Part shown: positions 1 to 7,183 of the stretch, one piece after another
Layout: every line of letters starts with the position of its first letter
Position numbering within the stretch: the first letter of the stretch is position 1
NCBI GenBank assembly: GCA_002685275.1
Contig: NYWX01000049.1
Location: 1 to 14,397 of the forward strand
From: Gammaproteobacteria bacterium
GTDB lineage: Bacteria; Pseudomonadota; Gammaproteobacteria; Woeseiales; Woeseiaceae
Reading direction: 5' to 3'
Length of the DNA: 14,397 nucleotides
Notes under the pieces: generated by a model
What the model was told of the DNA's origin: nothing
What the model saw: the letters and a program-made list of their open reading frames with translations, nothing else
The model's database searches: none
Position numbers and translations under genes: made by a program

Positions 1-249
1 GGAAATATAGTGGGATCTAATATTTTTAATTTATTAGCTGTAATAGGTATTGCTGCAGTAATTAATCCATCAGATATTGATTACTCCGTTCTATCATTTC
101 ATTTTCTTATTATGATCTTATTTACTATTGCATTATTTGTTATGACTTATAAGTTTAATAATCAGACTTCACTTTCTCGATTAAAAGGTGTCCTATTAGT
201 GTTTGCCTTTACTGTATATACAGTACGTGTGATTATAAAAAATGTATGA
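1..249 (+). CDS. Calcium/sodium (cation) antiporter, C-terminal fragment (CaxA/YrbG family)
   Basis: This is the 3' end of an inner-membrane Ca2+/cation antiporter; the 5' part lies outside the window. The frame is open from base 1 and starts G-N-I-V-G-S-N-I-F-N, the conserved GN(x)2GSNxFN signature of the second alpha repeat, which in this family forms half of the ion-binding site. After it come hydrophobic stretches that fit two to three final transmembrane helices (through VIGIAAVI, FLIMILFTIALFVMTY and a last one ending VIIKNV). The C-terminus is complete at a TGA. In E. coli the homologue yrbG sits directly upstream of kdsD, as here, 46 bp before it. A GTG inside the fragment (base 10) would make a 79-residue ORF, but it falls within the signature motif and is not a real start. 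The ion exchanged cannot be told from this fragment. Confidence 0.88.
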   Translation, partial: GNIVGSNIFNLLAVIGIAAVINPSDIDYSVLSFHFLIMILFTIALFVMTYKFNNQTSLSRLKGVLLVFAFTVYTVRVIIKNV

Positions 250-281
250 TCGGGTAATTAAAATAAATTATAAACATAAAT

Positions 282-285
282 GAGG
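282..285 (+). promoter_or_regulatory. Shine-Dalgarno site for the TTG start of kdsD
   Basis: GAGG lies 10 nt upstream of a TTG codon at 296. It supports TTG as the kdsD start. The ATG at 280 is in another frame and meets a stop after seven codons. The first in-frame ATG is codon 55, inside the nucleotide/sugar-binding loop, so it cannot be the start. Confidence 0.6.
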
Positions 286-295
286 TTTTTTTATT

Positions 296-1279
296 TTGCC
301 TAATAAACCTACTAATGAAGAGATATTAAAACTAGCAGATAATGTGTTAGCTATAGAATCACGTGCTGTTAATTCTCTACGAAATCGTCTTAATGTGAAG
401 TTCGTTGAAGTTTGCGACCTTTGTTTGGAAACTTCGGGGCGCATTGTTGTATGCGGCATGGGAAAATCTGGTCATGTAGCTAGAAAAATTGCTGCAACTT
501 TATCTTCAACTGGAACTCCAGCTTTCTTTTTGCATCCCGCTGAAGCCGCTCATGGTGATCTTGGAATGATTACCAATCAAGATTTATTGATTGCAATCTC
601 TTACTCAGGAGAAACTGCTGAGATTATTAATATTTTACCAAGTATAAAAAGGGTATGTACAAAATTAATTATTATCACAGGAAATCCCAATTCAACCTTA
701 GCAAAAGCCGCTGATATTTATCTTAATATCAATATCGAAGAAGAAGCTTGTCCACTCAATCTTTCGCCTACTGCTAGTTCTACAGCCGCTATGGCTATGG
801 GTGATACATTGGCAATAACACTTCTAAAAAGTCGAGGTTTTACTCAAGAAGATTTTGCACGCTCACACCCCAGTGGTGATATCGGTAAACGCCTATTACT
901 AAGAGTGTCTGACATTATGCGTATAGAAGATCAAATACCAATGGTTGAATCCAACGTAAGTTTACTTGATGCTCTAATGGAAATGACAAAAAAAGGTTTT
1001 GGTATGACTGCAGTTGTATCAAAAAATAAAATATTAAAAGGTATTTTTACAGACGGAGACTTACGCCGTAATTTAGATAATGGCATCGATATACGCAAAA
1101 AAAATATTGGTGATGTTATGAATAATAACTGTATAACAACAACTAAAAATATTTTAGCGACAGAAGCAGTTCATCTTATCGAAAAAAATAAAATCACTTG
1201 TCTACTGGTAGTAAATGAAAATGAAAAATTACTTGGTGCTCTAAATATTCATGATTTGTTTCGAGAAGGTCTAATATGA
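296..1279 (+). CDS. kdsD: Arabinose-5-phosphate isomerase KdsD
   Basis: This cytoplasmic enzyme converts D-ribulose 5-phosphate to D-arabinose 5-phosphate, the first committed step towards Kdo, the inner-core sugar of LPS. The 327 residues match the usual family length (E. coli 328). An SIS (sugar isomerase) domain spans about residues 40-180, with GMGKSG at 54-59 (phosphate-binding loop and key Lys57), AHGDLGM at 85-91 and SYSGET at 102-107. SHPSG at 190-194 carries the conserved His191. Two CBS domains follow at about 207-260 and 270-325 (FTDGDLRR at 251-258). The start is TTG, supported by an upstream GAGG and by the absence of any ATG before the SIS core. The gene overlaps kdsC by 4 bp (ATGA), so the two are probably translationally coupled. 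GutQ/KpsF paralogues share the fold, but the kdsC-lpt context points to KdsD. Confidence 0.96.
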   Translation: MPNKPTNEEILKLADNVLAIESRAVNSLRNRLNVKFVEVCDLCLETSGRIVVCGMGKSGHVARKIAATLSSTGTPAFFLHPAEAAHGDLGMITNQDLLIAISYSGETAEIINILPSIKRVCTKLIIITGNPNSTLAKAADIYLNINIEEEACPLNLSPTASSTAAMAMGDTLAITLLKSRGFTQEDFARSHPSGDIGKRLLLRVSDIMRIEDQIPMVESNVSLLDALMEMTKKGFGMTAVVSKNKILKGIFTDGDLRRNLDNGIDIRKKNIGDVMNNNCITTTKNILATEAVHLIEKNKITCLLVVNENEKLLGALNIHDLFREGLI

Positions 1280-1770
1280 ATAAAGATTCTTTAAGTTTAA
1301 TTAAACTTGTTGCTTTCGATATTGATGGGGTATTTACAGATGGTCGTTTTTATCTTTCTGATACTGGAGTCGAATCAAAAGCATTTAGTACACAAGATGG
1401 TTATGGAATTAGAATGCTAATTGATTCAGGAATTTATGTAGCTGTCATTAGTGGGCGAAAATCTAATGCTGTTGCTAAAAGAATGTTAGAACTTGGAGTG
1501 ACAAAACTAGTAGAGAGTTGCGTTGATAAAGTAGCTGCTCTTAACGATATAGCCAAAAGATTAGATATCCAAATTTCTGAATGCGCTTATGTTGGTGATG
1601 ATATGCCGGATTTACCATTATTAAACTATGTTGGATTCTCAATTGCAGTTGCAAATGCCGTTCCAGAACTGCACGCTAAATGCGATTATTCAACTTCTGC
1701 TAGTGGTGGATTTGGTGCAGTTCGCGAAGTTTGTGAACTAATACTTGAAGCTCAAAATAAAAATAAATAA
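1276..1770 (+). CDS. kdsC: 3-deoxy-D-manno-octulosonate-8-phosphate phosphatase KdsC
   Basis: KdsC removes phosphate from Kdo 8-phosphate to release Kdo for LPS inner-core assembly. It is a cytoplasmic, Mg2+-dependent, cap-less (C0) HAD-superfamily phosphatase that normally forms a tetramer. All four HAD motifs are visible: DIDGVFTDG at 15-23 (nucleophile Asp15, acid/base Asp17), ISGR at 58-61, a Lys at about 85 in VDKVAAL, and GDDMPDLP at 107-114 (metal-binding Asp pair). The C-terminal GGFGAVRE motif (144-151), characteristic of KdsC, is present. At 164 residues it is somewhat shorter than the E. coli protein (188), with the difference at the termini, and no motif is lost. The start ATG overlaps the kdsD stop. 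The previous enzyme in the pathway, KdsA, is not encoded in the window. Confidence 0.95.
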   Translation: MNKDSLSLIKLVAFDIDGVFTDGRFYLSDTGVESKAFSTQDGYGIRMLIDSGIYVAVISGRKSNAVAKRMLELGVTKLVESCVDKVAALNDIAKRLDIQISECAYVGDDMPDLPLLNYVGFSIAVANAVPELHAKCDYSTSASGGFGAVREVCELILEAQNKNK

Positions 1771-1775
1771 GAGTC

Positions 1776-2321
1776 ATGAGTCTTCGAACTACCACTTTTA
1801 TTTTAATCTTATCAATAGTTGCAATCGGTACTTGGTATTTAACTCGATCAAATACTACATTTTATGATACCAGCCTCTCCTATAATCCAGTAAATCAGAG
1901 CTATTATCTTAAACAAACACGCATACTTGGTAATGATAATAAAGGTCAAATTTTATATGAAATACAAGCAGATTATGCAGAACAAATTGAAGATGGAAGT
2001 ATAGAATTTACTGACGTAAATATTCGATATTTGCCAGTTAGCGAAGTACCATGGGTCATCACTTCAGATTTTGCAATGATTCAAGAAGGAACTCCAAAGA
2101 TAGTATTACAAGGGTACGTTCAGATAGTTAACTCAAGCAATGAAAATAAAATTCAAACTAATTATATAGAGTTTAATCCAGACAAATTCATTGCGGAAAC
2201 TGAAGAAAAAGTAGAAATTCGATTTGGTTCTCGCCGTGTTTATGCGACAGGCATGTTAGCATCATTTAATGATGACAAAATCGAACTTAAATCTGATATT
2301 CGTGGAAAAATCGCACCTTAA
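1776..2321 (+). CDS. lptC: LPS export protein LptC (bitopic inner-membrane subunit)
   Basis: LptC is the single-pass inner-membrane component of the LptB2FGC extractor; it receives LPS from LptF/G and hands it to periplasmic LptA. The 181-residue length is close to the family norm (E. coli 191). Residues 1-6 are cytoplasmic and 7-23 (TFILILSIVAIGTWYL) form the transmembrane anchor. The rest is a periplasmic beta-jellyroll (OstA-like), visible as alternating short polar and hydrophobic strands such as QILYEIQADYAEQ, SIEFTDVNIRY and KIVLQGYVQIV. LptC is poorly conserved in sequence, so the assignment rests on the anchor, the strand pattern and the position between kdsC and lptA. It starts 5 bp after the kdsC stop, and lptA begins 2 bp after its own stop. 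A weak AAGAG just upstream may serve as the ribosome-binding site. Confidence 0.92.
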   Translation: MSLRTTTFILILSIVAIGTWYLTRSNTTFYDTSLSYNPVNQSYYLKQTRILGNDNKGQILYEIQADYAEQIEDGSIEFTDVNIRYLPVSEVPWVITSDFAMIQEGTPKIVLQGYVQIVNSSNENKIQTNYIEFNPDKFIAETEEKVEIRFGSRRVYATGMLASFNDDKIELKSDIRGKIAP

Positions 2322-2323
2322 TT

Positions 2324-2968
2324 ATGAAGATTAAAAAAATTAAAAAGACTCTCACTTTACTGTTGACTACTTTATTTGTTTTTGACTTCACAACAGCTCA
2401 AACAACAGATATTGATTTACGTCGCTTACCATGGGATATATTTGCAGAAACAATGGAATTTGATGGTCAAACATCTACATATATTTATACTGGAATTAAA
2501 TTTTCTCAAGGTACTATTTCTATAGTATCTAACGAAGGTCGTGCGATATTAGACCAAAACAAAGGTGGTATATGGAACTTTTCTGGGAATGTCATGATTG
2601 ATGTCAATAACGGTAAAATTAAATGTGATTTCGCAGAACTATTGTTTGATGGAAATGCCTTAAAAAAAGCAACCATCATTGGACTTCCTGCAACATTTTC
2701 CATACAGCGCGATGGTGCGGAAGATGCAACCAATGCTAGTGCAGAAAAATTATTTTACGATGTTCAAAATGGTATTATAGAGTTTTCTGTGAATGCTTCT
2801 ATCACAGAGGGTAGTAATGAAATTACATCTGATTACTTCACTTATGATATAGATAAAAGAAGAATAAATGCTGATTCTATGGGCGCTAATGATCCCGTGA
2901 GAATTACTTATACGCCAAACAATAATCTTATTGAGGATAAATTATCTATTGAAGATGAAAACAAATGA
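2324..2968 (+). CDS. lptA: LPS transport periplasmic bridge protein LptA
   Basis: LptA polymerises into the periplasmic bridge that carries LPS from LptC to the outer-membrane LptD/E translocon. A Sec signal peptide is clear: a Lys-rich n-region (KIKKIKK), a hydrophobic core at about 9-21 and a likely cleavage after Ala25 (TTA|QT). The mature part has the OstA/LptA repeat pattern: [67 protein letters not shown]. The protein is 214 residues against 185 in E. coli. The extra length is an acidic, Asn-rich C-terminal tail (ending SIEDENK), which may be a disordered extension. It follows lptC by 2 bp and overlaps lptB by 4 bp (ATGA), an arrangement that fits coupled synthesis of the machine. Confidence 0.94.
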   Translation: MKIKKIKKTLTLLLTTLFVFDFTTAQTTDIDLRRLPWDIFAETMEFDGQTSTYIYTGIKFSQGTISIVSNEGRAILDQNKGGIWNFSGNVMIDVNNGKIKCDFAELLFDGNALKKATIIGLPATFSIQRDGAEDATNASAEKLFYDVQNGIIEFSVNASITEGSNEITSDYFTYDIDKRRINADSMGANDPVRITYTPNNNLIEDKLSIEDENK

Positions 2969-3690
2969 GTATTCTCAGCGTTCAAGACTTATCTAAAAGC
3001 TACAAGTCACGTGAAGTTGTAAAAAACTTAACACTTAATATTAAAAGTGGTGAAGTTGTTGGCCTTCTAGGTCCAAACGGTGCTGGCAAAACAACAGCCT
3101 TCTATATGATTGTTGGACTTGCGTCAGCAGACAGAGGAAGTATCCTTTTAGATGGAATCAATCTTACTAATAAACCTATTCATGAACGCTCTAAAATTGG
3201 GTTAGGTTATTTGCCTCAAGAAGCATCAATTTTTCGTAAACTTACAGTTGAACAAAATATTCTGGCAATTTTAGAAAATCGAAAAGATTTAGATCGTGCT
3301 GGCCGAGAAAAAGAGCTTGAGAACCTACTTGAAGAGCTTCATATTAATCATACTCGTAAAACATTAGGTATAAGTCTATCGGGTGGAGAAAGACGTCGTG
3401 CTGAAATTGCTCGAGCTCTAGCTGCTAATCCATTGTTTGTACTTCTCGATGAGCCATTTGCAGGGGTTGATCCTATTTCAGTTCTTGATATACAACGCAT
3501 AATTAGACACTTATGCGAACGAGATATTGGCATACTTATAACTGACCATAATGTAAGAGAAACGCTAGGTATATGTGGACATGCATATATTTTGAACAAT
3601 GGAGATTTGATTGCGGCTGGGTCGCCAACAGAGATACTGGATAATCAATATGTTCGAGAAGTCTATCTTGGGCAAGAATTCAAACTTTGA
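2965..3690 (+). CDS. lptB: LPS export ABC transporter ATP-binding protein LptB
   Basis: LptB is the cytoplasmic ATPase that powers LPS extraction by LptB2FGC. The 241 residues are the standard length and all ABC motifs are intact: Walker [10 protein letters not shown] at 36-44, Q-loop Gln85 in [10 protein letters not shown] (a characteristic LptB stretch), signature LSGGERRR at 138-145, Walker B with catalytic Glu163 in [11 protein letters not shown], and switch His195 in ITDHNVRET. The C-terminus YLGQEFKL matches the LptB-specific ending, which is known to matter for function. LptF and LptG are not in the window, as is usual because they are encoded elsewhere. The start overlaps the lptA stop. 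A 61-bp gap to rpoN contains the 10-bp palindrome TAACTAGTTA (3701-3710); I cannot assign a function to it. Confidence 0.97.
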   Translation: MSILSVQDLSKSYKSREVVKNLTLNIKSGEVVGLLGPNGAGKTTAFYMIVGLASADRGSILLDGINLTNKPIHERSKIGLGYLPQEASIFRKLTVEQNILAILENRKDLDRAGREKELENLLEELHINHTRKTLGISLSGGERRRAEIARALAANPLFVLLDEPFAGVDPISVLDIQRIIRHLCERDIGILITDHNVRETLGICGHAYILNNGDLIAAGSPTEILDNQYVREVYLGQEFKL

Positions 3691-3751
3691 AGCATACTTT
3701 TAACTAGTTAGCGAAGATTAATACAAAATCTAAAAATTTAGAAATCAGTAT

Positions 3752-5146
3752 ATGCTAAAACCATCATTGCAACTTAAGCATGGCCAGTCACTAGCAATGA
3801 CTCCGCAACTACAACAGGCCATTAGACTATTACAGCTGCCTGTCTTAGATCTAAGCGCACAACTTCAAAAAGCACTTGAAGAAAATATAATGCTCGAAAT
3901 TGACGATTTACCTGATATTTCAGGCACTAATGATTTACCTCAAAATAAAACAGAAAATATTAAAACTGACGAGTCTTGGCAATCAGGAAGTTCTGACCAA
4001 AATAGCGATAATAATTGGGATTTACAAGATCGATTTAATATAGATTTTGCTGATGAATCAAATGAAACCTTACAAGAGCATTTAAATTGGCAACTAGAGA
4101 TTGAAAAATTCACAGCTCGTGAGGTATTAATTGGAGAGGCGCTGGTTGACTCTTTTAATGATGATGGCTATTTGACTGATAGTATTCAAGAAATTATTGA
4201 GAGCTTGGACGAAGAGCCTCCAATAACATTAGGTGAAGCTGAGAAAATTTTATTCAAGATTCAACGACTGGATCCAGTTGGTGTTGGAGCTCGATCTCTT
4301 TCTGAGTGTATAATTCGTCAAGTTGAACAACTTAATAAAAAAACACCGGGTCGTAATCTAGCGCTTAAAATAGCCTCTGATTATCTAGATTTGGTTGCAG
4401 ACCAAGATTATAGAGAACTTCGTCGTAATCTTAGTATCTCAGAAGATCATTTAAATGAAGCGCTAGCATTAATCAGAGGCTGCAATCCTAAGCCTGGCCT
4501 CACAGTCAACTCAGTGGCTGCTCAATATGTTATTCCTGACGTATTTGTTAAGAAGATTGATAATCAATGGCAAGTAGAAATTAGCCCAAGTGGAATACCA
4601 AGACTTTCAGTCAACCAAAAATACGCTCAAATTTTACGCGGTAATAATGAACATGAAGCTTTAAAAACACAACTTCAAGAAGCTCGATGGCTTGTTCGCA
4701 GCCTTGAGATCAGAAATGATACATTAATGCAGGTTGCTACAAGCATTGTATCTCGTCAGGTAAAATTTTTAGAGCTTGGAGATGAGGAAATGAAACCAAT
4801 GATACTTCAAGATATTGCAAATGAAATTGGAATGCATGAATCTACAATTTCACGTGTAACCTCAAATAAATATATGCATACACCTCGTGGTGTATTTAAG
4901 TTTAAATTTTTCTTCTCAAGTCATATCTCTTCTAATGATGGTAAAGATCATTCTTCAACATCAGTAAGAGCAAAAATAAAAAAATTGATTGCAGCTGAAG
5001 ATCCAAAAAAACCATTAAGTGATAATAAAATTAAAAATTTATTGGAAAGTGAAGGAATTACGGTTGCTAGAAGAACAGTTGCAAAATATCGTGAAGCTAT
5101 GAATATTTCATCTTCAAGTGATCGTAAGATTCGTGTTAAAAATTAA
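3752..5146 (+). CDS. rpoN: RNA polymerase sigma-54 factor RpoN
   Basis: RpoN directs RNA polymerase to -24/-12 promoters and needs an AAA+ enhancer-binding activator to open them. The length of 464 residues is normal (E. coli 477) and all regions are present. Gln/Leu-rich region I (about 1-48, containing MTPQLQQAIRLLQL) contacts the activator. An acidic, poorly conserved region II spans about 50-105. The core-binding domain lies at about 106-290, with LDPVGVGARSL at 173-183. A helix-turn-helix sits at about 350-375 (ILQDIANEIGMHESTISRVT), followed by the conserved MHTPRGVFKFKFFFS stretch. The RpoN box ARRTVAKYRE at 439-448 recognises the -24 element. No strong Shine-Dalgarno site is seen before the ATG, but this start gives the expected LKPSLQLKHGQSLAMTPQL beginning. 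The gene follows lptB as in E. coli. No sigma-54 activator gene lies in the window. Confidence 0.97.
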   Translation: MLKPSLQLKHGQSLAMTPQLQQAIRLLQLPVLDLSAQLQKALEENIMLEIDDLPDISGTNDLPQNKTENIKTDESWQSGSSDQNSDNNWDLQDRFNIDFADESNETLQEHLNWQLEIEKFTAREVLIGEALVDSFNDDGYLTDSIQEIIESLDEEPPITLGEAEKILFKIQRLDPVGVGARSLSECIIRQVEQLNKKTPGRNLALKIASDYLDLVADQDYRELRRNLSISEDHLNEALALIRGCNPKPGLTVNSVAAQYVIPDVFVKKIDNQWQVEISPSGIPRLSVNQKYAQILRGNNEHEALKTQLQEARWLVRSLEIRNDTLMQVATSIVSRQVKFLELGDEEMKPMILQDIANEIGMHESTISRVTSNKYMHTPRGVFKFKFFFSSHISSNDGKDHSSTSVRAKIKKLIAAEDPKKPLSDNKIKNLLESEGITVARRTVAKYREAMNISSSSDRKIRVKN

Positions 5147-5290
5147 AAATATTAAAAATTATGGAGAACGACAAAGATTAATATGAAAAGTTTATTTACT
5201 TATGGCTTCAATTTAAAGAAAATTAAGATTCCAATGAAGAATATATTATTTAACGCTTGAATTGCCAACTACCCTTTAGTCGAAAACCAA
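5147..5290 (+). other. 144-bp spacer between rpoN and ptsN; hpf absent
   Basis: This is the position where hpf (ribosome hibernation factor) normally sits in this cluster. No HPF-like reading frame is present in any frame. The spacer holds a GGAG at 5163-5166 resembling a ribosome-binding site, and a 25-codon ORF starting at ATG 5183 and stopping at TGA 5258-5260. That ORF is in the same frame as ptsN. Its peptide is basic and hydrophobic and I do not recognise it; at this length it may be chance. I see no strong hairpin. The most economical reading is a scar left by deletion of hpf. Confidence 0.45.
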
Positions 5291-5761
5291 ATGCAACTAG
5301 AAAAAATTATTAGCCCCGAGAACGCACTTTGTAATATCAAGGTGCGAAGTAAAAAGCATTGCTTAGAAATCCTAAGTGAATTATTGATCCAAATCTATCC
5401 TCAGTTTACTACTGATCAAATTTTTAAGTGTTTAAATAAACGTGAGCGTCTTGGCTGCACTGGCTTAGATAGTGGTGTAGCCTTCCCACATTGCAGGGTC
5501 AGTAATCTTGACTCTAACAGTGCAGCATTAATTAAATTATCTGAACCTATTGATTTTGATGCTGCAGATGGTGAACCAGTTGATCTAATATTTGGTATGC
5601 TTTTTCCAGAAGAGCTTAATGAATCACATTATGCGGATATTAAGATAATTACACAGATCCTCAGTAACGAAAAACTACGATCTAGCTTACGTAATGCTAA
5701 TTCTAATATTGATCTCTATAAAGCATTACTCAACAGCTCTGAGTATTATTCTCAAAAATAA
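5291..5761 (+). CDS. ptsN: Nitrogen-regulatory PTS IIA protein PtsN (EIIA-Ntr)
   Basis: PtsN is the terminal phospho-acceptor of the nitrogen phosphotransferase system (EI-Ntr to NPr to EIIA-Ntr). It has no sugar permease partner and acts by regulatory contacts, for example on K+ transport and sensor kinases in enterobacteria. The 156 residues form one PTS EIIA type-2 domain. The phosphorylated histidine is His67, within RERLGCTGLDSGVAFPHCRV (51-70), which matches the family pattern REx-G-TG-x-G-A-PH. The FDAADGEPVDLIFGMLFPE stretch that follows is also typical. No clear ribosome-binding site precedes the ATG. The next in-frame stop upstream is at 5258, and the N-terminus aligns well with known PtsN. 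Downstream, hprK/rapZ and npr are missing and mgtE follows after 42-72 bp, so the phosphate donors must be encoded elsewhere or be absent. Confidence 0.93.
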   Translation: MQLEKIISPENALCNIKVRSKKHCLEILSELLIQIYPQFTTDQIFKCLNKRERLGCTGLDSGVAFPHCRVSNLDSNSAALIKLSEPIDFDAADGEPVDLIFGMLFPEELNESHYADIKIITQILSNEKLRSSLRNANSNIDLYKALLNSSEYYSQK

Positions 5762-5833
5762 ATTCTATCGGATTTTAAAAAAAATAGGCTGGGCGTCGAA
5801 CCATTGCAGTTTAAACTGCTAAACTCCATTAAT

Positions 5834-7183
5834 ATGGATGCTATAAAAACAACTAAAAACAACCTTGATAAGCTTCGAGAGGAACTTGATGGTGGGAGTA
5901 TGCGTCCAGCTCGCATCATGGTAAATAGTTTGCATCCCTCTGAGGTGGCTCGATTATTAGAATCTTTACCTCATAAAAAACGTAGTGTGCTATGGGAGCT
6001 TGTAAATCCAGAAATTGAAGGTGATGTGCTTGTCGAAGTCTCTGATGAAGTTCGAGATGGCCTTTTAGAGGATATGCAAACTGAGGAATTAATAGCTGCA
6101 ACTGAAGGCATGGAAGTTGATGATCTTGCTGACTTACTAATAGACCTTCCGGAAACACTTACCCAAGAAGTTCTCCAATCCTTAGATAAACAAGATCAAG
6201 AACGTGTTAGACAGGTTTTGGCCTATGATGAAGAGAGCGCAGGTGGTCTTATGAATGTAGATATCGTGACTGTAAGACCTGATGTAACATTAGAAGTAGT
6301 ATGCAGATATTTAAGAACTGTTGGAGAAGTTTCAGATGGAACAGATTCTATTTATGTTGTTAATAGAGAAGGTAGATATATCGGCTCCCTGTACCTGTCC
6401 ACAATACTTTCAAACGATCCTTTAAATACTGTAGCAAGTGTTATGCATACAGATGTCTTGCCAATCGCAGCAGATACGCCATCAACGCAAGTTGTCTGGG
6501 AATTTGAAAATCGTGACTTACTATCTGCGCCCGTTGTTGATGATGATTCTCGTATGCTAGGTAGAATTACAATAGATGATGTTGTCGATGTTATTCGCGA
6601 CGAGGCGGAACATTCTCTTATGGGTGCAGCTGGACTTGATGAAGAGAATGATATGTTTGCGCCAGTAGTTAAAAGTGCCGGTAGGCGTGCCTTATGGTTG
6701 GGAATAAATTTGTGTACGGCATTCTTAGCAGCCGCTGTTGTAGATAAATTTCAAACTGCCCTAACAGAAATTGTACTTCTAGCTGTTCTTATGCCTGTTG
6801 TGCCAAGCATGGGTGGTGTTGCAGGAACTCAGTCATTAACTATTATTACACGCGCTATGGCGCTAGGGCAGATCAACAAAGACAATGCTATCGGAGTTCT
6901 GCGTAAAGAATGTATGGTTGGTTTGTTAAATGGTATTGGATGGGCGCTAGTAATTTCTCTCCTAACTTTTTTGTGGCTTGGTGAATGGAAAATTGGTGGA
7001 ATCATAGGTGCAGCAATAATTATCAATATGGTTGTTGCTGCTTTCGCAGGATTTAGTATTCCTTTAATATTAAAAAAAATGAAGATTGATCCGGCTCTCG
7101 GTAGCGGTGTAGTTCTAACTACAATTACCGATGTCATTGGTTATGCAACATTTCTTGGTCTAGGTGCTGCGGTTTATTTATAG
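5834..7183 (+). CDS. mgtE: MgtE family magnesium channel/transporter
   Basis: MgtE is a dimeric inner-membrane Mg2+ channel gated by its own cytoplasmic Mg2+-sensing domains. From the ATG at 5834 the protein has 449 residues, the usual MgtE length. A helical N domain spans about 23-138 (repeats such as SEVARLLESLP and DDLADLLIDLPE), followed by two CBS domains at about 141-265 (YDEESAGGLMN starts the first; LGRITIDDVVDVIRDEAEH ends the second). Five transmembrane helices fill about 285-449. The pore motif is MPVVPSMGGVAGTQ at 320-333, and the conserved TM5 Asp is Asp433 in TTITDVIGY. A TTG at 5804 would add ten residues. Both starts have poor ribosome-binding sites; I prefer the ATG because the shorter N-terminus fits the family better. 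mgtE is found near nitrogen-PTS genes in some other proteobacteria. I saw no Mg2+ riboswitch upstream. Confidence 0.95.
   Translation: MDAIKTTKNNLDKLREELDGGSMRPARIMVNSLHPSEVARLLESLPHKKRSVLWELVNPEIEGDVLVEVSDEVRDGLLEDMQTEELIAATEGMEVDDLADLLIDLPETLTQEVLQSLDKQDQERVRQVLAYDEESAGGLMNVDIVTVRPDVTLEVVCRYLRTVGEVSDGTDSIYVVNREGRYIGSLYLSTILSNDPLNTVASVMHTDVLPIAADTPSTQVVWEFENRDLLSAPVVDDDSRMLGRITIDDVVDVIRDEAEHSLMGAAGLDEENDMFAPVVKSAGRRALWLGINLCTAFLAAAVVDKFQTALTEIVLLAVLMPVVPSMGGVAGTQSLTIITRAMALGQINKDNAIGVLRKECMVGLLNGIGWALVISLLTFLWLGEWKIGGIIGAAIIINMVVAAFAGFSIPLILKKMKIDPALGSGVVLTTITDVIGYATFLGLGAAVYL

Noticed and set aside
2574..2610. GGAACTT resembling a sigma-E -35 element inside lptA
   Set aside because: E. coli has a sigma-E promoter upstream of lptA, but here the match is inside the gene and no TCAAA-like -10 lies at 16-17 bp spacing.
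6829..7137. 102-codon minus-strand frame inside mgtE
   Set aside because: Antisense to the well-conserved MgtE membrane domain, with no ribosome-binding site and no family signature.
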